A DNA stretch of 64,000 nt, taken from the NCBI GenBank assembly GCA_900659855.1, contig CAACVI010000050.1:1-64000 (forward strand), written 5' to 3'. The translations under genes were made by a program, and so were the position numbers. This DNA is from Candidatus Desulfarcum epimagneticum (lineage in GTDB: Bacteria > Desulfobacterota > Desulfobacteria > Desulfobacterales > CR-1). This document shows, piece by piece, positions 8,609-17,778 of the stretch. The notes under the pieces were generated by a model. The model did not search any database and was not told where the DNA came from. It saw only the letters and a list, made by a program, of their open reading frames with translations. Numbering within the stretch: position 1 is the stretch's first letter; each line of letters opens with the position of its first letter.

Positions 8609-9022
8609 TTATTTGTCCTTTAAGGGATTCGGGCCTATTTTTTTAACATTTTCAGCCATTTCCCGGGCGTAAGCGGCGAAGGTGGGGCCTTCCCCGGATG
8701 ACAGGTTGTACATCCTGATCCGGTCCCCCTCAAGGCCGATCTCATCCAGAACCGCCCGGGCGTGATTGACCCGCTCCCTGCACCTTAGGTTGCCCTCATT
8801 ATAGTGGCACGCCCCTTCCAGGCATCCCACGCAATAAACGCCGTCCGCGCCCTTCCGGATGGCGCGCAAAAGATACATGACATCCACCTTTCCGGTGCAG
8901 GGGACCCTGATGATTTTAATGTTCGCCGGATATTCGAGTCGCATGGAACCTGCCAGGTCCGCGGCCGAATATCCTCAATATTCGCAGCAAAAGGCGATGA
9001 TGGTGGGTTCAAAGTCAGCCAT
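8609..9022 (-). CDS. mvhD: MvhD selenoprotein (hydrogenase-type iron-sulfur subunit) 1
   Basis: A 137-residue protein with selenocysteine at residue 16, encoded by UGA at 8975-8977. The N-terminus reads ADFEPTIIAFCCEY-U-GYSAADLAG; homologues have the pattern CCEWCAYAAADLAG, so the UGA sits on a conserved Cys. Further Cys are C42 (RVPCTGK), C64, C67 and C72 (GCLEGACHYNEGN). MvhD binds a [2Fe-2S] cluster and connects HdrA to an electron donor such as hydrogenase or formate dehydrogenase. The ATG overlaps the TAA of hdrA1 by one base (TAATG), a sign of translational coupling. Without the UGA reading, the only start would be the internal ATG at 8944, which loses the first 26 residues and the cluster site. 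No hydrogenase gene is in the window. Confidence 0.88.
8945..8977 (-). promoter_or_regulatory. bSECIS hairpin after UGA of mvhD1
   Basis: On the minus strand the UGA (8977-8975) is followed after 20 bases by a GGC loop (8954-8952) in the stem GGACCU/AGGUUCC (8960-8945), with one bulged base. Spacing and loop G match the bacterial SECIS rule. Confidence 0.7.
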
Positions 9023-12000
9023 TAAACTCCTCCCGAAAGCAATGCGTCAATTTTGCATTTGATCTGTTCGTCTTCGTAAAAACCGAGCTGAATGGCCTGC
9101 CGGGGGCAGGCTCCCGCGCATGTGCCGCATCCGTGGCAGATGGCCTCGTCGATTTCGATGACCTTTTTCTCTTCGTTGAAAGCCGGCACATCAAAGGGAC
9201 AGGTTCGAAGGCAGGTGAGACACCTGACACAATGATCCGTGTCCACATGGGCCGTGATGGCGGACAGCTTGATCTCGGGCCTGGCCAGGAAAGTCGTGGC
9301 GCGGGCCGCCGCGGCCTGGGCCTGTGAGATGGTCTCGGATATCAGCTTGGGTCCGTGGGCCGTTCCGCACAGGAAAATGCCCTCCCCGGGCATGTCCACC
9401 GGCCGAAGCTTCACATGGGCCTCGATGAAGTAGCCTTCCTGGTTGGCGTTGAGCTTCATGATGCCGGCCAGCTCTTTCGTGTCGGCGGCTCTCACCCCCG
9501 CGCTTAAGGCCAGAAGGTCGGCCCGGATCTCGATGTCCCTTTCCAGGACATGGTCGCGGGTTCTCACCAGCACGCCTTCGTCGGAGGCCGAGACTTCGGG
9601 GAGGGAATCCAGATCGTGGCGGATAAACATCACGCCTTTTTCCCGGGCCTCTTTGTAAAAATCCTCCATCAGACCGTAGGTTCTCATGTCCCGGTACAGC
9701 ACAAACACCTGGGTGTCCGGGCTTTTTTTCTTGATCTTCAAGGCGTTTTTCACAGCGGCCTGGCAGCAGATCCTGGAGCATTCCGCCATTTCGTCGTTTC
9801 GGGAGCCCACGCACTGGATCATGACCACGCACTCGGGATCGTCCCAGGGGCCGTCTTCCAGCATGCGGGACAGCTCCACCTGGGTGGAGACCCGTTTGTC
9901 CTGCCCGTAGAGATATTCCGAGGGCTGGTATTCCACGGCGCCGGTGGCCACGATAATGACCCCGTGTTTGACGATTTTTTCATCGGTTTCGCCGTCAATG
10001 GAAAGCCGGGTCTCGAAATTGCCCTTGTAGCCGCCGAACCCTTTGATATGGGCGCCGGTGAGGACTTTTATTTTTTCATGGGCCGACACCTCGTTTGAGA
10101 GTTTTTCGATATAGGCGCCGATGTCGGCCCCCTCGATGGTGTGGATCAGGTTTCGCGCGAAACCTCCCAGAACCGGCTCTTTTTCCGTCAGAACCACCTC
10201 GAATCCCTGCCGGGCCAGACTCAGGGCCGAGTTCATGCCGGCCACGCCGCCCCCGATGACCAGGGCCTTCTGGATCACCTGGATGACCTTTTCCTTCAAA
10301 GGCTTCAGGGTCCCGGCGCGGGCCACGGCCATTCTCACCAGGTCCTTGGCCTTGGCGGTGGAGACTTCGGGCTGTTTGGAGTGAATCCACGAGTTCTGGT
10401 TGCGGATGTTGGCCATCTCAAAGAGATACCGGTTGAGCCCGCACGCCTCCAGGGTCTCCATGAACATGGGCTCATGGGTCTTGGGGCTGCACGAGGCCAC
10501 CACCACGCGGTTGAGATCGTGGGTTTTGATCATCTCTTTGATTTTTTCCTGGGTGTCCTGGCTGCATGTGAAGAGGTTGGAGTCGGCGAACACCACCCCG
10601 GGAAGGGTGGAGGCGTATTCCTGAACGGCGGGGACATCCACAATGCCGCCGATGTTGATGCCGCAGTTGCAGACAAAAACGCCGACCCGGGGGTCTTTGC
10701 CCGCGATGTCGATTTCCTCGGGCTGCTTCACGTGATCAATGTCGGCGCCCCGGGACTCGGACAGGTCCGCTCCGGCCAGGCAGGCCGCCGCGCCGGCTTC
10801 CGTGACCGATCCCGGTATGTCCTTGGGACCCTGGAAAACCCCGCAGACATAGATGCCGGGCCTGGAGGTTTCCACCGGTGAAAAGGGGTCGGTTTCGGCG
10901 AAATGGTACCGGTCCATGTCCACGTCCAGCCGTTTGGCCAGATCGACGGCGGAGTCGGGAATGGTGAGCCCCACGGAAAGCACGACCATGGAAAAGACCT
11001 CTTCCACGATGTCGCCGGCCTCATTGGCGTAGCGCAGCGCCAAATCCCCGGTCTCGGAAATCTCGGTGATGGTGTGGGCCCTGGCCTTGACGAACCGGAT
11101 GCCCTCCTTGTCCCGGGCCCTTAAGAAATATTTCTCATAGTCCTTGCCGAAGGTTCGCATGTCCATGTTGAACACGGCGCAGTCCAGATCGCCGTGGATA
11201 TGCTCCTTGGCGATCATGGCCTCCTTGGCCGCGTACATGCAGCACACCGACGAGCAGTAGCCGTTCCCGCACTGGTTCGAGTCCCGGGAGCCCACGCACT
11301 GGAGCCAGGCGATGCTCTTGGGCTCCTGGCGGTCCAGGGGGCGCATGACATGTCCGAAATACGGTCCGCCCGCCGAAAGGATTCGCTCAAAGCCCTCGGA
11401 GGTCACCACGTTGGGGTATTTGCCGTATCCCAGCGCCTCAATCCCGGACGGATCAAACCCTTTTGTTCCGGGCGCCAGGATGACGGAGCCCACGGTTTTT
11501 TTGGTTTCTTTGACCTTGTCGTCGTACCGCACGGCATTTGCCAGACACATTTTTTCGCAAAGACCGCAGCCCACGCACGCCTGGGCGTCGATGGCGAAGG
11601 CCAAAGGAACCGCCTGGGCGTACTCGATGTGCGTGGCCCGCCGGTCGTTTAAGCCCTTGTTGATTTCATTGACCGCCGAGACCGGACAGGCCCGGGCGCA
11701 GTCCCCGCAGCCTGTGCAGGCGGCGGGATCAATATAGCGGGGGTGGTTCGCCAGGGTGGCCATGAAATTTCCGGGCCTGCCCTCGACGGATTTCACCTCC
11801 GCGTTGGTGATCAGTTCAATGTTCATATGCCGGCCGACCTCGACCAGTTTGGGCGAGATGACTCACATGGTGCAGTCGTTGGTCGGGAAGGTTTTGTCCA
11901 GCCTGGCCATCAGGCCGCCGATGGTCGGGCCTTTTTCAACCAGGTAAACCTTATAGTCGGCGTTGGCCAGATCAAGAGAGGCCTGCATGCCCGCGATGCC

Positions 12001-12054
12001 GCCTCCCACCACCATGACCGAGCCGCTTTTTTTCATGTCCGTCACAGATCCCAT
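9022..12054 (-). CDS. hdrA: Long HdrA selenoprotein 1 (electron-bifurcating type)
   Basis: A 1010-residue protein with U64 from UGA at 11863-11865, in [17 protein letters not shown]. Homologues carry Cys at this site. Residues 14-60 form a Rossmann start ([11 protein letters not shown]). Two [4Fe-4S] motifs follow ([11 protein letters not shown] near 113, [11 protein letters not shown] near 160). A second, canonical HdrA begins near 460 with FVCNCG and a FAD site GGGVAGMNS (about 601), and ends with two ferredoxin motifs ([11 protein letters not shown] near 941, [11 protein letters not shown] near 972). Usual HdrA is about 650 residues, so this is a fused, double-headed form. HdrA carries the bifurcating flavin in Hdr complexes. 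ATG at 12054 has AAGGAG 6 bases upstream. It is flanked by mvhD2 and mvhD1. Confidence 0.88.
11833..11865 (-). promoter_or_regulatory. bSECIS region after UGA of hdrA1
   Basis: UGA at 11865-11863 is followed after 17 bases by a GGUCG apical loop (11845-11841) on a bulged stem spanning 11854-11833. The loop recalls the GGUCU loop of E. coli fdhF. A 33-base run around it (11827-11859) is identical in hdrA2. Confidence 0.6.
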
Positions 12055-12063
12055 CGTTTCTCC

Positions 12064-12816
12064 TTATCCAATGGCGGTGAACACCGGTTTTCGGTCTTCC
12101 ATTCCGGAAAATTCCACCCGATTGGATCTTTCAAGGTCGGCCAGGAGATAAGAGACCCGCAAAAGCTCAATGCCGGCGCTCTTCGCCACGTCCCGAACCG
12201 ATCTGTCTCCATTTTTAATGGAAAGGAAAATCAGGTTTTTCTGGTATTCCCTTTCCAGTTCATTGTCAATGACGTCCTCATAGCGCTCCTTGTCCCAGGG
12301 GCGCCCGTAAACGTCTCCTTTGGCCGTGATCGCAGACTCTTTTCCCACCAGCCATCGGATGGACTGGTTTTCAAGGGTCATTTCCACCGCCTCAAGCTCT
12401 ATTTCAAAGTCTTCGGGCTTGAATTTTCCGCATTTTCGCACACAGTCCGTGACGCGATGGGCCGTGTCCACAAAACGCTGGGCCTCGGCGGAGGACACCC
12501 ATTCGATGTGGAGCCGCTCGGCGCCGATTCCGGAGATATCCAGCAGTTTTTTCGCCATTCGTATTTTTTTGTCGGCGTGAACATTACCTTCCAGGTAATG
12601 GCAGTCTCCGAAATGTCACCCCGCCACCAGGACGCCGTCGCATCCCTGGCGAAACGCCTTGATGACAAAGAGCGGGTCCACCCTTCCGGAGCACATGACC
12701 CGGGCCGAGCGGACGGAGGAGGGGTAGCGCATCCGCGAAACCCCCGCCAGGTCCGCGCCCGCGTAGGCGCACCAGTTACAGAGAAAAGCCAGAATTTTAG
12801 GCTCGAATTCATTCAT
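12064..12816 (-). CDS. MvhD selenoprotein 2 with C-terminal extension
   Basis: A 250-residue protein with U67 from UGA at 12616-12618, in [17 protein letters not shown]; homologues have GGCHPGDCHY here. The N-terminus ([23 protein letters not shown]) keeps Cys at 13 and 16. Residues 1-150 are MvhD; the remaining 100 residues form an extension that ends in a winged-helix-like segment ([24 protein letters not shown]). The start at 12816 is preceded by AAGGTG. The gene lies between hdrA2 and hdrA1 with short gaps (51 and 9 bases), so each HdrA has its own MvhD. Expected role: [2Fe-2S] electron entry to HdrA. If the UGA were a stop, neither half would be a functional MvhD. Confidence 0.86.
12582..12618 (-). 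promoter_or_regulatory. bSECIS hairpin after UGA of mvhD2
   Basis: UGA (12618-12616) is followed after 23 bases by a GGA loop closed by a perfect 8-bp stem, CAUUACCU/AGGUAAUG (12600-12582). This is the cleanest of the five hairpins. Confidence 0.82.
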
Positions 12817-12867
12817 ATTTTTCACCTTAGATTTTTCACTTGGTTTGTCCAAATCATGCCCGCGTCG

Positions 12868-15800
12868 TCACACCGCCAGAATGGACGCCTCGATCTGGGC
12901 GTCTCTGAAATGCAGCATGTCGATGGCCTGTTTGGGGCAGGACGCGGCGCACAGGCCGCATCCCTTGCATGAGGCCGGTATGTTTTTGGCCCGGCTTCCC
13001 GCGCCGTCGGTCTCTTCCAGGACAATGGCGCCGAAGGCGCAGATCTCCTCGCAAAGCCCGCATCCGACGCATTTTTCCGCGTCGGCTTTGGACACCAGCG
13101 GGGAAATGTCGATAGAGTCTCTGGCCAGAACCGCCGCGGCCCGGCTGGCCGCCGCCATGGCCTGGGCGACGCTGTCGTCGATGGATTTGGGATAATGGGC
13201 CAGGCCGCACATGAAAAGGCCGTCGGAGGCGAACTCCACAGGTTTGAGCTTGGCGTGGGCCTCCATGAAGAAATTCTCCTCGTTCACGGGGAGTTTGTAA
13301 AAAGAGGCCAGCTCCTGGTTGTCATGGGGCTCGATGGCCGTGGCCAGGTTGATGAGATCGGCCTTGATGTCCAAGTCCCGGCCGATGACGGGGTCGTGGA
13401 CCCGGACCATGAGATCGCCGTTTTCCTCTCTGACCTCGGGCTTTTTTTCCGGCGTGTAGCGAATGAACAAAACCCCTTTCTCCCGGGCCTCTTTGTAAAT
13501 CAGCTCCCTTTCCCCGAATGTCCGGATGTCCCGGTACAGGATATAAACCTGGGCGTCGGGGTTTTCGTCCTTGATGTCGATGGCCATGGACACCGAGGCC
13601 GTGCAGCATATGCCCGAGCAGTAGGGATGGCCTTCCTCCCGGGACCCGACGCACTGGATGAAGACCACGCTGTCGGCGCCTTTGAGACGCCCGGGGTCGT
13701 TTTCCAGATCGTGCCACACGCTCACCCGGGGGTCTTTGCCCAGAAGGTATTCATCGGGGCTGGAGGAGTGGCCGCCGGTGGCCATGATGGCCACGCCGTG
13801 CTCAATGGAGGCGGGCGTCCCGTCCACAGACACGTCTGTGACATAATTGCCCACAAAGCCGGAGGCCCCGGTGATGGCGGCGCTCAGAAGCGTGTCGATG
13901 TCGGGATGCTTTTCGACTCTTTCGATCATGTCTTTTAAAAAGGCCTGGACATCGGCGCTTTTCCAGGTTTTTTTAACGTCCCGGGCCGCGCCGCCCAGAA
14001 CGGCCTCTTTTTCCACGATGGTGGTTTTAAATCCCTGTTCCGCCAGGCTCAGCGCGGCCGTCATGCCGGCCACCCCGCCGCCCGCCACCAGCGCGGATTT
14101 TTTCACCTCCACGGAAAGATCGGGAATGGGCTCCAGAACGCCCGCCCGCGCCACGCCCATTCTCACCAGGTCCCGGGCCTTTTGGGTGGCTTTTTCTTTT
14201 TCGTCCGAATGCACCCAGGCGCACTGGTTTCGGATATTGGCCATTTCAAAAAGATAGGGGTTGAGTCCGGCGTTTCGGATGGTCTCCTGGAAAAGGGGCT
14301 CGTGGGTTCTCGGGGTGCAGGCCGCCACCACGACGCGGTTGAGCCTGTTTTCCCGGATCGCCTCGGCCATTTTTTCCTGGGTGTCCTGACTGCATGTGAA
14401 GAGGCTCTCCTCCACGTACTCCACGCCGGGAAGGCTTTTGGCGTATTCCACGACGCCCGGCACATCCACCACCCCGCCGATGTTCACGCCGCAGTTGCAC
14501 ACAAAGACCCCCAGGCGGGGCTCTTCGCCGGCCACGTCGGTTTCGTCGGGAAAGCGTTTCGCGGACGTCATCTCGCCCCGGGCCGGGGCCAGCTTCATTC
14601 CGGCGGCGCAGGCGGCGGCGCCGGCCTCCACCACGGACTGGGGGATGTCTTTGCAGCCCCGTATGACGCCGGCGGCGTATATGCCGGGTCTGGAGGTGGA
14701 GACCGGGGCGATGTCTTCGGTTTTGACGAAGTTGAACCGGTCCAGCTCGATTCCCAGGCGGCCGGCCAGGTCCGCGACGGAGTCGGCCGGCTCCATGCCC
14801 ACGGAAAGGACGAGCATGTCGAATGTCTCGTTTTCGATTTCCCCGGACTCGGACACGTAGGCCAGCTTGAGGGTTCCGGAGTCGTCCGCCTCCTGGACGG
14901 TGTGAACCCGGGACCGGATGAACCGGGTCCCCTGGTCCTTGGCCCGTTCGTAGTATTTTTCAAAATCCTTGCCGTGGGTCCGCATGTCGATATAAAAAAT
15001 GGTGGGCTCAAAGGAATCCCCGATATGCTCCTTGGCGATGACGGACTCCTTGATGGCGTACATGCAGCACACGGACGAGCAGTATTCGTTGTCGCACCGG
15101 TTCATGTCCCGGGATCCCACGCACTGGAGCCAGGCGATTCTTTTCGCTTCCTGTCCGTCCGAGGGACGAAGCACATGGCCGCCCGTGGGGCCGCCCGCCG
15201 CCAGGATGCGCTCAAACTCCAGGCTGGTGACCACATTGGGAAAGGCGTGATGCTGGTAGTTGTCCAGACCCGAGGGATCAAAGGGTTTGAATCCCCCGGC
15301 CACGATCACGGACCCCACGTTGATTTTTAAAATCTCTTCGGTTTCGTCAAAACGGATGGCGTCGGTGGGGCAGAACTTTTCGCACGCCTTGCATTTTCCC
15401 TTTTTAAAATAAATGCACCTGTCGGCGTCGATGGCGTATTTCAGGGGAACCGCCTGGGGGTAGGGCAGGTAGATGGCCTTTCTTTTGGCCAGGCCCTCGT
15501 TGAACTCGTCGGAGGTTTTCGCCGGGCATTTTTCAGCGCACGCGCCGCAGGCGATGCACTTGTCCAGGTCCACATACCTCGGGGATTTTTTGACCGAGAC
15601 GGTGAAATTGCCCTCTTCCCCCTCAATGCCTTCAATGGTTGACAGGGTTAACACTTCGATATTCAGATGCCGGCCGACCTCGACCAGTTTGGGCGAGATA
15701 ATTCACATCGCGCAGTCGTTGGTGGGAAACGTTTTGTCCAGCCGGCTCATCACGCCGCCGATGGCCGAGGTTTTTTCAACCATGTGCACATAATAGCCGG

Positions 15801-15882
15801 AATCGGCGAGATCAATCGCCGCCTGCATTCCGGTGATTCCGCCCCCGACCACCATGACGGATCCCACGGGCTTGTCAGTCAT
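12868..15882 (-). CDS. hdrA: Long HdrA selenoprotein 2
   Basis: A 1004-residue paralogue of hdrA1 with the same layout: N-terminal Rossmann segment (VVGGGITGMQA), U60 from UGA at 15703-15705 in [17 protein letters not shown], two ferredoxin motifs (CIACGACAEKC, then a modified CIYFKKGKCKACEKFC), a canonical HdrA half (FVCNCG, GGGVAGMTA) and two C-terminal [4Fe-4S] motifs ([22 protein letters not shown]). The start at 15882 has AAGGAG 7 bases upstream. It is the first gene of the operon, with a 321-base upstream region shared with the divergent kinase gene. The second N-terminal cluster differs from hdrA1 by an inserted stretch between the first two cysteines. Two different long HdrA in one operon suggest two bifurcating sites or a heteromeric complex. 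Confidence 0.88.
15673..15705 (-). promoter_or_regulatory. bSECIS region after UGA of hdrA2
   Basis: The sequence after the UGA (15705-15703) is identical to hdrA1 over 15667-15699, giving the same GGUCG loop 17 bases from the UGA. Identity exceeds that of the surrounding coding sequence. Confidence 0.6.
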
Positions 15883-15969
15883 AAAGAACTCCTTACACTT
15901 TCTAATTCTTGTCAATGCCATGAAACAAAACAGCCTGGAAATGGCTGTGATCTTGTCGCCGCCACCGTA

Positions 15970-15996
15970 ATTATGTCAAATAATATTTTTAGTCAA
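15970..15996 (-). promoter_or_regulatory. Weak candidate promoter for the hdrA2-metF operon
   Basis: On the minus strand TTGACT (15996-15991) and CATAAT (15975-15970) are separated by only 15 bases in an AT-rich stretch about 90 bases before the hdrA2 start. The rest of the 15883-16203 gap shows no recognised motif. Low certainty. Confidence 0.3.
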
Positions 15997-16203
15997 GGAA
16001 AAACCGCTTTTTTCGACGCTGATCAGCCGAATGTCTTGAAATGAAAAAACCCCGTTTTTTTTCTGTTTTTCTTTCATTTTCAGCCGGAAAGTCGCGACCC
16101 AGGTGGTTTGAGGGTTCCGGGACCCGGCCAGGCGAAATTTAAACCCTTTACTTCACGCGTGTTTTGTGGTACCCGGGTAATTTAGTTTTTAAATTTGATT
16201 CAC

Positions 16204-17778
16204 ATGATTTCAAAAACCCAAAAACGTCTCACACTCAGGGCTCAGATGGAAAAACAAACAGGCGCTCAGCCGCCGGAAATCAAAAAACTGGATGAAAAAC
16301 AAAAAGAGCTGATTCTCAAAGCGTTCCAGTCTTTCAAAAAGAAACTCATTATCGTCTCCCCGGACTTTGATATCCTGTTCTGCAATTCCGCAAAGCCCCG
16401 GGACAAAGAGGCCGAATGCGTGGGGGAAAAATGCCATGAGTTTTTTTACGGTCATGACAGGCCCTGCGAGGATTGCGCGGTGGTGGACGCCATTCGCAAA
16501 AAATCCCCGGAGCTGAAGCAGATTCCCGGAAAATTTCTGAAAACCGACATGATGGCCTGCCAGTACGCCTATCCCATCCGTTTGCCGGACGGGGAGGTGG
16601 AGGCCTTTGTGAGCATGAAATTCGATTTGCGGATCCAGGAAAAGCTGGAGAAGAAATTCAACCGCGCCAACTCGTTTTTAAGGAATCTCATCAACAGCGC
16701 CGTGGACGGCGTGGTGGGCGCCGACAAGAAGGGCAATATCCTGATTTTTAGCGAGGTGGCCGAGAGAATCTCCGGGTATTCCGCCAGGGAGGCCATGTCG
16801 TCGCTCAACATTCGGGACATCTACCCCGAAGGCGTCGCGTCGGATATCATGAAGAAAATGCGCGGAGAGGAATACGGGGGCCCGGGCAAGCTCAGGCAGT
16901 GCCACGTGGACTGCATCGGGAAAAACGGCGTCATCGCCCCCATCAGCCTCAACGCCTCCATTGTGTATGAAAACGGGAAAGAGGCGGCCACCATCGGTTT
17001 TTTCCATGACCGGCGCGAGGAGCTTGAAATCAAGCGCAAGCTGGAGAAAACCCGCATCCAGCTTCTTCAGGCGGAGAAGATGTCCTCTTTGGGCAAACTT
17101 TCGGCCGGGGTGGCCCATCAGCTCAACAATCCCCTGGGCAGCATCATGCTTTTCGCCAGGCTGATCCTGGAGGAGCACGAGCTGGAGGAGTCGGCCCAGG
17201 ACGATCTCAAACGGATACTGGAGGACGCGGAGCGGTGCCGCAACATTGTCAAGGAGCTTTTGGAGTTCGCCCGCCAGACCAATTACAAAATGGGGCCGTG
17301 CGACGTCAACAAGGCCCTTTCGCGCACTCTTTTTCTTCTGGAAAATCAGACCGTTTTTCACAACATCGCCATCGGGAAAGAATTTTTCCCGGACCTGCCG
17401 AAAATCATGGCCAACGAGCAGCAGCTCAACCATGTGTTCATGAACATTATTTTAAACGCGGCCCAGGCCATGGAAGGGAAGGGCTCCCTTGATTTGAGCA
17501 CGGATTTCATCCAGGACCGGGATGTCATTGAGATTCGGATATCCGACTCAGGACCGGGCATCCCCGATGACATCGTGTCCAGTATTTTTGATCCGTTTTT
17601 CACCACCAAGGAGGAGGGAAAGGGAACCGGTCTGGGGCTGAGCCTGGTGTACGGCATTGTCAAAAAACACGGCGGGACGGTGTCCGCGGAAAGCGGGGCC
17701 GGCGGGACCACTTTCATCATACGGTTTCCCGTTCTTCGGGAGCGGAAAGGAAATGACAAGGAAAATGAAATCGGATAA
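16204..17778 (+). CDS. PAS-domain sensor histidine kinase
   Basis: A 524-residue soluble kinase. Residues about 45-140 form a PAS-like domain with a Cys-rich insert (C60, C72, CHEFF at 77, PCEDC at 88-91) that could bind a metal or respond to redox state. A second PAS domain spans about 155-270. HisKA follows with phospho-acceptor H305 (GVAHQLNNPLGS), then an ATPase domain with N-box NIILNAAQAM, SDSGPGIP and GTGLGLS. No membrane segment is seen. The start is uncertain: ATG 16204 has no clear ribosome site, and TTG 16195 or ATG 16246 are alternatives. It is divergent to the hdrA2 operon and overlaps the next gene, so it may sense the redox state and control that operon; this is inference. Confidence 0.8.
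   Translation: MISKTQKRLTLRAQMEKQTGAQPPEIKKLDEKQKELILKAFQSFKKKLIIVSPDFDILFCNSAKPRDKEAECVGEKCHEFFYGHDRPCEDCAVVDAIRKKSPELKQIPGKFLKTDMMACQYAYPIRLPDGEVEAFVSMKFDLRIQEKLEKKFNRANSFLRNLINSAVDGVVGADKKGNILIFSEVAERISGYSAREAMSSLNIRDIYPEGVASDIMKKMRGEEYGGPGKLRQCHVDCIGKNGVIAPISLNASIVYENGKEAATIGFFHDRREELEIKRKLEKTRIQLLQAEKMSSLGKLSAGVAHQLNNPLGSIMLFARLILEEHELEESAQDDLKRILEDAERCRNIVKELLEFARQTNYKMGPCDVNKALSRTLFLLENQTVFHNIAIGKEFFPDLPKIMANEQQLNHVFMNIILNAAQAMEGKGSLDLSTDFIQDRDVIEIRISDSGPGIPDDIVSSIFDPFFTTKEEGKGTGLGLSLVYGIVKKHGGTVSAESGAGGTTFIIRFPVLRERKGNDKENEIG

Noticed and set aside
14182-15330. Long open frame opposite hdrA2 (382 codons), with similar long antisense frames at 11743-12972, 28640-29833 and 51300-52589
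   Set aside because: They lie antisense to strongly supported genes, have Gly/His/Arg-biased composition typical of GC-rich shadows, and match no family.
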